Origin: Paraburkholderia phytofirmans OLGA172
Lineage (GTDB): Bacteria; Pseudomonadota; Gammaproteobacteria; Burkholderiales; Burkholderiaceae
DNA length: 64,000 nt
Reading direction: 5' to 3'
Assembly: GCF_001634365.1 (NCBI RefSeq)
Contig: NZ_CP014579.1
Coordinates: forward strand, 2,294,001 to 2,358,000
Positions 57,234 through 64,000 of this stretch are shown here, piece after piece. The notes below the pieces were generated by a model that saw only the letters and a program-made list of their open reading frames with translations, made no database searches and was not told the DNA's origin. Every line of letters starts with the position of its first letter. Position 1 is the first letter of the stretch. The translations under genes were made by a program, and so were the position numbers.

Positions 57234-57430
57234 CGCCCGAGTTTGACACGCTATTCCCCCATGGTATCCCTGATTCTTGTGCTCGTGCTCTGACCGACTT
57301 CCTCTACCGCCTCGCCCTTGTATGCGAACAACGATACGAGCACGAACTGCGTCGCGACTCCGACAAACGCTATCGCGAGACAATGGATCCCGATCAACCT
57401 TGGCGCCGTAAAACCGACCCTCCAATCTAG
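57230..57430 (+). CDS. Small transposon-encoded protein
   Basis: A 66-residue acidic-then-basic helical protein (MTPEFDTLFPHGIPDSCARA...). It starts within the ATPase stop (ATGA overlap), so it is coupled to it. No family recognised. Its conserved-looking place as the last gene of the operon suggests a part in transposition. Confidence 0.6.
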   Translation: MTPEFDTLFPHGIPDSCARALTDFLYRLALVCEQRYEHELRRDSDKRYRETMDPDQPWRRKTDPPI

Positions 57431-57436
57431 CGCCGC

Positions 57437-57485
57437 CGTCGCGCACTAAACGAGGCCCATTCCATTCCTCATTTAGTGCGCGACG
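57437..57485. terminator. Long hairpin near the transposon right end
   Basis: A 19-bp stem with one C/A mismatch, left arm CGTCGCGCACTAAACGAGG, 11-base loop. It starts 7 bp after the last transposon gene and ends 63 bp from the right terminus. It is probably the operon terminator and may insulate flanking genes. Confidence 0.6.
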
Positions 57486-57548
57486 CCCCTCGCAATCTCA
57501 CGCCACATAGCTCGCGACGACAACCCTAATTTAGGCCGGGACGTAACA

Positions 57549-57553
57549 CTTGC
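57549..57553. repeat. Transposon target duplication, right copy
   Basis: CTTGC, matching 50821-50825. Confidence 0.88.
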
Positions 57554-58074
57554 GATCGCGCTACACCGGTCGGCATACGAGATTATGCAATAGTGCTGAT
57601 GCTGGCCCGTTTGGGGCTGCGGGCCGGAGATCTGGTTCGTTTGCGGTTATCTGATATTGACTGGAAAGGCGCGTCAATATCCATTACCGGAAAAAGCGGA
57701 CACCCGACGAAGTTCCCTTTAACCAGAGAAGTCGGTCGGGCGATCGTAGACTATTTACAACGTGCACGACCACCTAGTAGTACCGACGCAGTATTCGTCG
57801 GCTGCCGGGCTCCATTCCACGAGTTCGCGAACCACTGTGCCGTTTCCACCATAGTTGAACGGGCAATGCGCCGATCAGGTGTCGCGTGTCCCAGTGGCGG
57901 TGCAGCTCACGTCCTTCGCCATTCGGTGGCTACCGCAATGTTGCGTGATGGCACTTCGCTGCAAGACATCGCGCTCGTTCTCAGACACCGTTCCACGGCC
58001 ACGACGCAGATTTACGCCAAGGTCGATCTACCTGAGTTGCAAAGGATCGCACAACCGTGGCCTGAGGTGCAATC

Positions 58075-58983
58075 ATGCTAGCCGACCTCATAGATTCGTA
58101 TATCGAGATGCGTCGCGCGTGCGGGTTTGCCTTCAAGTCAGAAGGCAGCTGTTTGCGGAGCTTCGCCGCGTTCTCGGACTCCATGGCCAAGAACCATGTC
58201 TGCAACGAGACCGCTCTGGCGTGGGCGGCGCAAGCGAAATCGGTTCAGCAGCGTGCGCGCAGGCTTGGCAACGTCAGGCGCTTCGCGCGCTACGCTCGGG
58301 CTGAAGATGCACGTCACGAGATTCCCGCGGCCGTGTTCGGGAGCGAAAAGGGTCCGAGACCGGTGCCCTATATCCTGTCTGAAGGGGATGTCCAAAAACT
58401 TGTCCATGCTGCATTCCTGCAAGGCACGCATCCCTTACGCCAGAGAACGTACGGTACCCTGTTCGCACTGTTGGCTTGCACGGGACTTCGCGTTTCGGAA
58501 GCCCTCCGGCTTGTCTACGAGGACCTCACGCCGGATGGATTACTGATTAGGAATACCAAATTCAGAAAAAGTCGCCTTATTCCGATTCACGAAACGTGCC
58601 GTTTAGCGCTGGACCGCTACATCGAGCAACGGCGTTCCTATGCTCCGTTCGATAGGCACATCTTTGTTTCCTTGTGGAGAAAACCATTAGGCGTAAAGGC
58701 AGTCGAAACAGCGTTTGACTCCGCCGCGAAGAGGGCTGGCTTGCCGTGTGCTCCTGCGCGACCACGGCCAACGCCCCAGTCATTGAGACACACATTTGCA
58801 GTGAGGTCACTCGAGAACTGCCCGGATAGGCGGGACCGCATCACGAAACACATGGTGGCATTGTCCACATACCTCGGGCACGGTAACGTCAATCATACGT
58901 ATTGGTATCTTGAGGCAACACCTGAACTGTTGCAGGGTATCGCCGACTGCTGTGAATCGTTCTTTGTGGGAGCAATATCATGA
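58075..58983 (+). CDS. RitB tyrosine recombinase (RIT element 1)
   Basis: A 302-residue recombinase. Catalytic Arg in ACTGLRVSEALRLVYED; HxxRH-type set in PQSLRHTFAVRSLENCP, then the RitB-type spacer and YLGHGNVNHTYWYLEATPEL with the Tyr. It overlaps the ritA stop by 7 nt and the ritC start by 4 nt (ATGA). Intact, but it is now cut off from the ritA promoter by the inserted transposon. Confidence 0.92.
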   Translation: MLADLIDSYIEMRRACGFAFKSEGSCLRSFAAFSDSMAKNHVCNETALAWAAQAKSVQQRARRLGNVRRFARYARAEDARHEIPAAVFGSEKGPRPVPYILSEGDVQKLVHAAFLQGTHPLRQRTYGTLFALLACTGLRVSEALRLVYEDLTPDGLLIRNTKFRKSRLIPIHETCRLALDRYIEQRRSYAPFDRHIFVSLWRKPLGVKAVETAFDSAAKRAGLPCAPARPRPTPQSLRHTFAVRSLENCPDRRDRITKHMVALSTYLGHGNVNHTYWYLEATPELLQGIADCCESFFVGAIS

Positions 58984-60002
58984 CCCCGATTGCACCGCAT
59001 ATCACGGCATTCCTCCAGCAACGTCTGCCATTGGAGCGCGGAGCCAGTGACAATACGTGCGAATCGTATGCATATGCCTTTAAATTGCTGCTGGAGTTCG
59101 CCAGTCGACGTCTGAAGACTCAACCGTCTCGGTTGTTTCTCGAGCAGATAGATGCGCCAATGATCCTCTCCTTTCTCGATTATCTCGAGACTACGCGCCA
59201 TAACGGCGCAAGTTCGCGGAACACCCGGCTCGCTGCAATCAAATCGTTTATGCGCTTCGTTGAGTATCGGGTACCCTCCGCCCTAGAGCAGGTTCGTCGG
59301 GTCTTGGCGCTACCGATGAAGCGGACGGAGAGCCGTTTGGTGAGTCACCTGACCCAGCAGGAAATGCAGGCGATATTGGATGCCCCAGTGCCGTCTGACT
59401 GGTTTGGAATTCGAGACCGTGCCATGCTCCACCTTTGTTTCGCTGGCGCATTGCGCGCATCAGAACTCGTCGGATTGTGCATTGGTGACTTGAATATGCA
59501 ACCGTATGCGAGTGTAGTCGTTCACGGCAAGGGTCGCAGGCAACGATGCTTGCCTTTGTGGAAAGAGACGGCCTCGGCGTTGAAAGCGTGGTTAGCCATA
59601 AGAGGCGCCGTTGGCACCCCGGAAGTGTTCATCAATGCCCGCGGAGAGTCCATGACGCGGTCCGGCTTCCAATATATATTGCGAAAGCACACCAAGGCCG
59701 CTTCGACAGATTGTCCATCCATCTTGAGCAAACGTGTATCTTCGCATGTGCTGAGACATACTTGCGCGCTCACGGTCTTGCAAGCGACCAAAGACTTGCG
59801 CAAGGTCTCTCTATGGCTTGGCCATGCGAGCATGCAGACCACCGAAATGTACACTCGCATCGACCCTTCCGTGAAACTTGAAGCGCTCGAATCCATCGTG
59901 GCGCCGAGGCTGCGTTCTGGGCGCTTCAAAGCCACAGATAAGCTGATTGCGTCACTGAACACTGCACGTATTATGCATAGACGCAAAGCCACTGGACGCT
60001 GA
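58980..60002 (+). CDS. RitC tyrosine recombinase (RIT element 1)
   Basis: A 340-residue recombinase. Catalytic Arg in [56 protein letters not shown] with the Tyr. The last 11 codons lie inside the right inverted end (59970-60002), so coding sequence and recombination site share DNA. Intact. Confidence 0.92.
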   Translation: MTPIAPHITAFLQQRLPLERGASDNTCESYAYAFKLLLEFASRRLKTQPSRLFLEQIDAPMILSFLDYLETTRHNGASSRNTRLAAIKSFMRFVEYRVPSALEQVRRVLALPMKRTESRLVSHLTQQEMQAILDAPVPSDWFGIRDRAMLHLCFAGALRASELVGLCIGDLNMQPYASVVVHGKGRRQRCLPLWKETASALKAWLAIRGAVGTPEVFINARGESMTRSGFQYILRKHTKAASTDCPSILSKRVSSHVLRHTCALTVLQATKDLRKVSLWLGHASMQTTEMYTRIDPSVKLEALESIVAPRLRSGRFKATDKLIASLNTARIMHRRKATGR

Positions 60003-60056
60003 CGGCAGCGGGGTTCGTACGGACGAACTCCGCATAATGTTGTTCATCGCATTACA
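59970..60056 (-). repeat. Right 87-bp inverted end of RIT element 1
   Basis: Reverse complement of 49976-50062 with one mismatch. It abuts the resumed istB frame (CAG at 60055-60057, then TTGCCCCTC). Confidence 0.93.
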
Positions 60057-60208
60057 GTTGCCCCTCGAACACTGGCACGCGTGGCTGCAGGATCCAACGC
60101 TTGCAGACGCCATTCTTGATCGTCTCGTGCATCAGGCCCACAAGATCCCGCTCAAGGGCGATTCGATGCGCAAAAAGAACAACCCGGTAACTGCGTAGCC
60201 CACGGCAA

Positions 60209-60541
60209 CGTTACGCAGTAACGCGCGCGTGAAGCCGTTACGGAGTAACGAAATCAGATTGGAGAAGAACATGGCAAAAACAGCGGCGCAACGGCAAGCC
60301 GCGTACAGGGCGCGGCGCCCTCATGCAGGCAATGACGGCAACGGCGAGCGATGCCTGAACGTCTGGATCGACACCCGCGCCTCCCTGGCACTTGCAAGAC
60401 TGGCGCGTCGTTACGCAGTAACGCAACGGGCGTTGATCGAGCGCCTGGTCATCGCGGAAGATGAACGTACCCTCGCGGAGATTGAACCTGATTCGGTGCA
60501 GTGGCATGCGTACTTCGCCGTTACGTCGTTACGCAGTAACG
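60209..60541. repeat. Four copies of a 15-bp palindrome in and before the passenger gene
   Basis: CGTTACGCAGTAACG occurs at 60209-60223, 60409-60423 and 60527-60541; a one-base variant, CGTTACGGAGTAACG, lies at 60236-60250. Two copies precede the gene at 60271 and two lie inside it. A half copy CGTTACGT is next to the last one (60519-60526). They may be operators for the ribbon-helix-helix-like product. Confidence 0.7.
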
Positions 60542-60615
60542 ACGACGATCACACGCGTGAAAAAGGAGGAAACATGGCCCCGGTACAACCGGTCATGCTG
60601 CCTGAAACCACCTGA
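60271..60615 (+). CDS. Ribbon-helix-helix-like passenger protein of the IS21 element
   Basis: A 114-residue protein. A basic N terminus (MAKTAAQRQAAYRARRP) is followed by ERCLNVWIDTRASLALARLA and RRYAVTQRALIERLVIAEDE; a short strand and two helices are the plan of ribbon-helix-helix DNA-binding proteins. The C-terminal 40 residues are low in complexity. GGAG lies 6 nt before the ATG at 60271. It lies between istB and the right IS21 end, so it is carried by the element. Four palindromes at and in the gene suggest autoregulation. Similar proteins beside istB in other Burkholderiales are my recollection only. Confidence 0.65.
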   Translation: MAKTAAQRQAAYRARRPHAGNDGNGERCLNVWIDTRASLALARLARRYAVTQRALIERLVIAEDERTLAEIEPDSVQWHAYFAVTSLRSNDDDHTREKGGNMAPVQPVMLPETT

Positions 60616-60713
60616 TCCCGAACACTCACGCTACAATCCATACACTACGCAGCACCGCCCTCCAGCTTGTTCGACTTCACCGAAACGAGCGTTCAGCTTC
60701 CCCGAAATCCGCA

Positions 60714-60720
60714 CCCCTGC
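60714..60720. repeat. IS21 target duplication, right copy
   Basis: CCCCTGC, matching 47514-47520. Confidence 0.9.
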
Positions 60721-60955
60721 TCCACGCGGACGTCCCAGAGCCGACCCAAGAGCCGTACTGAACGCAATCTTGTGGGTTGAGCAGAATGGTGAACACTGGA
60801 AGCACTTGCCTGCCATTTTTCCGTCGCAACAGACCTGTTACGCCAAATTCATGATTTGGCGGAGCGATGGGACTCTTCAGAAAGTTAAACAGGCGCTGTC
60901 CGAGAAGACTGATTCTTCTACATCCATCAGCGATCCAGCCATGTCGCCCTCCTGA

Positions 60956-61631
60956 TTGCAAAAAGAGGCGCTTCAGAACCAGAACATCCGCCGCGCCTTG
61001 TGTCTCATTGCGTAGACCGCAGACTGGTATGCGCGCACGCGAGATCGCTTCGATAGCACGCCGCTGCACGTCACCGAATGCAGTGGAACCGCCTGTGCCC
61101 GAATTCTAATCAAGCGGCGTCTGGATAGTGTGGATATGACGCTGAGAAGTTGTGAGCCGATCATGACACGCTCCTGCATCTTCAGGACAAGCTTCATCAA
61201 AGCCTTGCCACTGAAAGTGCCCCGCATTGACGATCTGGTATCCCTTCGCCAGTCGCCCTACAGAGCTGTAGCGGCATTCGCCGCCGTTCAATCCAAGCTT
61301 ACTAGTTGCTGGCAGGCGGCTCCGTTAATTGTTCTTAACCATACACATCCGTTCCGCTTAGGAACCATACTCCTTTAACAGTTTCGCCTACCTTCCTATC
61401 GAAGACCTCGATCAACGTAACGCTACCGTGGCGCCGACGCCAGGGTAACCACCCGTCCTAAAAACAGCCCGAAGCGACGATACGGCGATACACTGTAATT
61501 GTTCTGTCGATTATTTAAGACATCTCACGCCGGAGTTCGGAAATGAAGCCGACGCTCAGGAAACGGATGCTGCGAATCGCGTCGAAATCAACTCGAGAAA
61601 CCGGGGTCCCGATCCAACGTAGGAGGTTCAG
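60956..61631. other. Intergenic, no gene seen
   Basis: About 675 bp after the DUF4096 gene. Short frames on both strands have no family signal. The right end must hold the promoter of the alcohol dehydrogenase. Confidence 0.4.
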
Positions 61632-62705
61632 ATGAAAATGATGAAAGCTGCAATCTTTGTGGAACCCGGCAGGATTGCGCTGGACGATAAACCCGTGCCC
61701 GACATCGGCCCGACGGACGCGCTGATTCGCATCACCACAACGACCATCTGCGGTACAGATATCCACATCCTCAAGGGCGAATACCCCGTGGAGAAGGGGT
61801 TGACGCTTGGCCACGAGCCGATCGGCATCATCGAGAAACTCGGCTCGCAGGTGAAGGGCTACGAAGAAGGCCAACGGGTCCTCTGCTCGGCCGTGACCCC
61901 TTGCGGTCAATGCGCATCGTGCCTGATGGGCTTCCATTCGCAATGCGGCGGCAAGTCGACCGGTGGCTGGCAGATTGCCGGAGGTTGGAAAATCGGCAAC
62001 TACCTCGACGGTTGCCAGGCCGAGTATTTCGTAGTCCCTGACGCACAGGCAAACCTGGCGCGGATTCCCGACAACCTTACGGACGAAGATGTCCTGTTGA
62101 TCCCGGACATCGTCAGCACTGGCTTCTCGGCTGCCGAGTCCGGCGGCGTCAAGATCGGCGACGTTGTCGTTGTCGTCGCTCAAGGGCCGATTGGACTTTG
62201 CGCGACCGCTGGCGCTCGCCTGCTCGGCGCTGGGTTGATTATCGCAGTTGACCCAGTCGACGCTCGCCTCGAGAAGGCAAAGACGATGGGCGCGGATATT
62301 CTTCTGAATCCAACCCGGTGCGACGTTTTGGAAGAGGTTATGAAACTCACGAATGGCGTCGGCGCCGATGTCGCTCTGGAATGTCTCGGGAGAGATGAGA
62401 CCATCGCGACCTGCGTCAACGTCACCCGTCCGGGTGGGGCCATTTCCAGCGTGGGTATCTATTCGAAGGCCATTCCTATTCCACTCGATGGATTTGGCGC
62501 AGGCCTCGCTAACAAACGCATCATTACCTCGACCTGCCCCGGCGGCAAGGAAAGAATGCGCCGTCTGCTTAACATCGTCTCAACGGGGCGACTCAAGCTC
62601 GATCACCTTGTAACTCATCGTTTCTCGCTGGACGACATCCAGGCCGCCTACGACCTGTTCGGCCACCAACGCGATGGTGTGGTGAAGCTGGCAGTCAAGC
62701 CTTAG
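61632..62705 (+). CDS. Zinc-dependent alcohol dehydrogenase (medium-chain)
   Basis: A 357-residue MDR-family dehydrogenase. Catalytic zinc ligands: C40 (TTTTICGTDIHI), H61-E62 (LTLGHEPIGI) and probably the Asp of YLDGCQAEYF. Structural-zinc cysteines are in TPCGQCASCLMGFHSQCGG. The NAD(P) site is VVVVAQGPIGLCATAGA, followed by IIAVDPVDARLEKA, where the Asp favours NAD. It resembles the isopropanol dehydrogenase group that acts on small secondary alcohols. GGAGG lies 5 nt before the ATG. It stands alone. Confidence 0.93.
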   Translation: MKMMKAAIFVEPGRIALDDKPVPDIGPTDALIRITTTTICGTDIHILKGEYPVEKGLTLGHEPIGIIEKLGSQVKGYEEGQRVLCSAVTPCGQCASCLMGFHSQCGGKSTGGWQIAGGWKIGNYLDGCQAEYFVVPDAQANLARIPDNLTDEDVLLIPDIVSTGFSAAESGGVKIGDVVVVVAQGPIGLCATAGARLLGAGLIIAVDPVDARLEKAKTMGADILLNPTRCDVLEEVMKLTNGVGADVALECLGRDETIATCVNVTRPGGAISSVGIYSKAIPIPLDGFGAGLANKRIITSTCPGGKERMRRLLNIVSTGRLKLDHLVTHRFSLDDIQAAYDLFGHQRDGVVKLAVKP

Positions 62706-63347
62706 AACTTCGCCGGTCAACTCCGCGCCGACTGTCTGAGGGGCCCTCAGCAAAGGGGGCCCTTCCTTCGCGACGATGCAACGTCCGCAACCTGGATGTG
62801 TCGTCTGCACGCCCCCAAAACACAACAACGAAAGTCGTGCTATCTCGACCTCGTCAGCCGGTTCGTCATCCGCCGGAAAAGGCTATGCCTCATCGCTCCG
62901 ATGGTCCCAACCAATTCGACGGCGCTCCAGACATGAACGCCGATTCGAACGAGGTTTCTCATTCTGACAGTGAAAGCCTCCCGCTTTTCGGCAGGTATTA
63001 ATTGTCCTGAAGCGACCGCTTATCTCCGAGCTCGCGGCCATACTCTAAATAGACCGAACCGACCGAACACCTCTGAGGTTCACGCCGGTGCAACGCCTGG
63101 ATGCGAGACCGAAATGCAGCCAAGGAAAGGGCGCGGTGATTCCACCTGAGGAGCGACTAACGACGTTCGGCTTTAACGCGTTATTGGGTTGGCACGGGCA
63201 GATCACCACCAGGGCTGATCGGCAAGCTGAAGAAAATGGTCTCTTAGGCAGCAGGAGAGCGGTCCGCATACCGATCAGGACGATTCGTCAATGTGTCGAA
63301 ACTGCAACGCATTTGCTCTTTCTACCCACCCCTTCAAGGAGTTCCGC
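62706..63347. other. Intergenic, no gene seen
   Basis: About 640 bp between the alcohol dehydrogenase and the formate dehydrogenase fragment. Apart from the hairpin at 62739 nothing is supported. It should contain the old formate dehydrogenase promoter at the right. Confidence 0.4.
62739..62764 (+). terminator. Hairpin after the alcohol dehydrogenase gene
   Basis: AGGGGCCC and GGGCCCTT pair over 8 bp with one G-T wobble and a 10-base loop, 34 bp after the stop. CCTTCCTTCG follows, which is a poor T-tract. Probable intrinsic terminator. Confidence 0.5.
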
Positions 63348-63617
63348 ATGGCAAAGATCTTGTGTGTGCTTTATCCCGATCCGGTCACTGGGTACTCGCC
63401 GAAGTATGCTCGCGACGATATTCCTGTAATCACCCAGTATCCGGGTGGCCAGACGGTGCCGTCGCCCAAAGAGCCGCTTGGCTTCAAACCGGGCGACCTG
63501 GTGGGTTGCGTGTCGGGCGAACTGGGTCTGCGCAGCTACCTCGAGAAGAACGACCATGAACTGATCGTCACGAGCGACAAGGACGGCGCGGATTTAGAAC
63601 GCGGCATCAACGTCTAG
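63348..63617 (+). pseudogene. N-terminal fragment of NAD-dependent formate dehydrogenase
   Basis: An 89-residue frame starting MAKILCVLYPDPVTGYSPKY and holding YARDDIPVITQYPGGQT, GDLVGCVSGELGLRSYLEKN and ELIVTSDKDGADLE. This follows the soluble NAD-FDH of Pseudomonas and relatives, which is about 385-400 residues. It ends after the SDKDG motif at RGINV; the catalytic (Asn, Arg, His) and NAD-binding parts are absent, and the next gene begins 84 bp on. AAGGAG before the ATG is still good, so a useless peptide may be made. Confidence 0.85.
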
Positions 63618-63701
63618 GGATTTTGCGCTGAAATGTGGAGCCGCGACCGGCTCACAAACAGCCTTCCACCAAAAGCCGCCTCGTACATCAGGAAGATCAA
63701 A

Positions 63702-64000
63702 ATGGCAACGACAGAAGTCAAGGTACCGCAGCTCTCAGAGTCGGTTACGGACGCTACGCTCCTCCAGTGGAAGAAGAAGGCTGGGGAGGCCGTTGCGGAA
63801 GATGAGATCCTTATCGAACTGGAGACAGATAAGGTCGTGCTCGAGGTGCCGGCGCCGGCAGCGGGAGTTTTGCAGGCATTGCTCCATCAACAAGGTGACG
63901 TGGTACATGCAGGAGACGTTATTGCCGTTATCGACTCGGCTGCGGGTGCTGCTACCGCACCTGCGGCCGCTAAAACAGCCGGGGTCTCAGCCCGCGCCGC
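63702..64000 (+). CDS. odhB: Dihydrolipoyl succinyltransferase (2-oxoglutarate dehydrogenase E2), partial at window end
   Basis: The first 99 codons or so run off the window. It starts MATTEVKVPQLSESVTDATL and has the lipoyl domain with the lipoylated Lys44 in ELETDKVVLEVPAP, then the Ala-rich linker (AGAATAPAAAKTAG). PQLSES and ETDKV..EV are the E2o pattern. An odhA gene normally comes directly before it; here there is only the formate dehydrogenase fragment, so this is likely an additional copy or a rearranged operon. GGAAG lies 8 nt before the ATG. Confidence 0.88.
   Translation, partial: MATTEVKVPQLSESVTDATLLQWKKKAGEAVAEDEILIELETDKVVLEVPAPAAGVLQALLHQQGDVVHAGDVIAVIDSAAGAATAPAAAKTAGVSARA

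Larger units (their letters stand above)
50826..57548 (+). mobile_element. TniA/TniB-like transposon (zinc/HTH protein, DDE transposase, ExeA-type ATPase)
   Basis: It starts TGTTACGTCCCG and ends with the reverse complement CGGGACGTAACA, with further loose similarity inwards (TGGGTT against TAGGGTTG). A 5-bp duplication CTTGC flanks it. It carries four genes in one direction: a zinc-ribbon/HTH protein, a DDE transposase, an ExeA-like AAA ATPase and a 66-residue protein. Total 6723 bp, of which 3420 bp is RIT element 2 inside the transposase gene. A DDE transposase with an AAA partner is the Tn5053/Tn7-like plan; a resolvase and TniQ are missing. Confidence 0.85.
50106..58081 (+). pseudogene. 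RitA tyrosine recombinase of RIT element 1, split by a transposon
   Basis: The N-terminal piece (50106-50825) is the SAM-like arm-binding part. The C-terminal piece (57554-58081) has the catalytic Arg in LARLGLRAGDLVRLRLSD and the HxxR/H/Y set in HVLRHSVATAMLRDG, VLRHRSTATTQIYAKVD. Removing the transposon and one 5-bp target copy restores 415 residues in frame, against 414 for the intact RitA of element 2. AGGAGG lies 5 nt before the ATG. Its stop overlaps the ritB start by 7 nt. Confidence 0.9.
49949..60057 (+). mobile_element. Recombinase-in-trio (RIT) element 1
   Basis: Three overlapping tyrosine recombinase genes on the plus strand lie between 87-bp inverted ends that differ at a single base. 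The trinucleotide CAG borders both sides (49946-49948 and 60055-60057). Between the target and the left inverted end there is an extra 27 bp holding a hairpin; the right side has none. It is itself interrupted at 50826. Without the inner transposon it would be about 3.4 kb, nearly the same as RIT element 2. Confidence 0.9.
49346..60198 (+). pseudogene. istB: IstB helper ATPase split by a RIT element
   Basis: The N-terminal piece (49346-49948) has Walker [17 protein letters not shown] and Walker [13 protein letters not shown], and stops inside the sensor motif TSQ. The C-terminal piece (60058-60198) continues [20 protein letters not shown] to a stop. Joined they give 247 residues, the normal IstB length. 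The insertion cuts the conserved ..ITSQLP.. motif, so the truncated protein should be inactive. Confidence 0.92.
47521..60713 (+). mobile_element. IS21-family element carrying three further nested elements
   Basis: The left end starts TGCTTATTTCGGCGAAGC and the reverse complement of the right end starts TGCGGATTTCGGGGAAGC. The two ends match over about 48 bp, including a second internal copy of the same motif. A 7-bp target repeat CCCCTGC flanks it. Content: istA, istB (split) and a small passenger gene. Without the inserted RIT element it is about 3.1 kb. It cannot move unless IstB is supplied from elsewhere. Confidence 0.93.
47456..60955 (+). pseudogene. DUF4096 (IS5-type N-terminal) gene split by the IS21 nest
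   Basis: The two pieces 47456-47520 and 60721-60955 join in frame when the IS21 element and one copy of its 7-bp target repeat are removed, giving 99 residues with a natural stop. The restored start is MIELPLSDAAWVNVRHLF, then RGRPRADPRAVLNAILWVEQ and GEHWKHLPAIFPSQQTCYAK. That is the DUF4096 domain normally found at the N terminus of IS5-family transposases. It has no DDE part, so it was either an orphan DUF4096 protein or an already truncated transposase. GAGG lies 8 nt before the ATG. Confidence 0.85.

Noticed and set aside
52531..60002. Phage or integrative-element integrases.
   Set aside because: Two sets of three overlapping recombinases with inverted ends and no phage or conjugation genes are the RIT plan; no tRNA attachment site is present.

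Overview
The window reads as accessory DNA from a Burkholderiales bacterium, most likely Paraburkholderia, Caballeronia or Burkholderia. The evidence is the gene content: a divergent extra RpoD, a DUF3331 protein, tripartite RND efflux, ClpK, many LysR and MFS genes, and three FAD-dependent aromatic monooxygenases. The species is inference. No rRNA, tRNA or CRISPR array was seen. Decayed genes and mobile DNA are frequent, which suits a secondary chromosome, megaplasmid or genomic island.

Layout. 0-6.4 kb: a small exported protein, a second RpoD-type sigma factor, and a LysR regulator beside an LLM-class flavin oxidoreductase and two DsbA-fold proteins. 7-10.4 kb: a hydrolase remnant, an MFS exporter and several small proteins; one of these is a paralogue of the exported protein at the left edge. 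10.4-18.3 kb: an RND efflux operon and an Old Yellow Enzyme. 18.6-23.2 kb: a ClpK-type disaggregase between remnants of a CPA1 Na+/H+ antiporter and of a formate/nitrite transporter. 23.4-31.4 kb: a small membrane protein, a DUF3331 protein, a frameshifted TetR gene, a FrnE-like protein divergent from a LysR gene, and a molybdopterin oxidoreductase split by an IS3-family element.

32-47.4 kb is a catabolic block. It holds three related FAD monooxygenases, a second Old Yellow Enzyme, a decayed nicotinate-dehydrogenase-like molybdenum subunit, a VOC protein, a DUF485/acetate-type symporter pair, a cyanide-insensitive bd oxidase (cydAB), an aromatic-acid-type MFS importer and a CocE/S15 hydrolase. 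A 14-bp motif, TTATCACACGATCA, occurs upstream of the VOC operon and between the MFS importer and the hydrolase.

47.4-61 kb is the most remarkable part: a four-level nest of mobile elements inside a small DUF4096 gene. An IS21-family element (47521-60713, 7-bp target duplication) is split in istB by a recombinase-in-trio (RIT) element (49949-60057, 87-bp inverted ends). That RIT is split in its first recombinase by a TniA/TniB-like transposon (50826-57548, 5-bp target duplication). The transposon's DDE transposase is split by a second, different RIT element (52441-55860). Removing each layer on paper restores an open frame of plausible length (99, 247, 415 and 449 residues), which fixes the order of events. 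A ribbon-helix-helix-like passenger gene inside the IS21 element carries repeated 15-bp palindromes.

61.6-64 kb: a zinc alcohol dehydrogenase, an N-terminal fragment of NAD-dependent formate dehydrogenase, and the start of a 2-oxoglutarate dehydrogenase E2 gene that runs off the window. Three separate formate-related genes are broken in this window.
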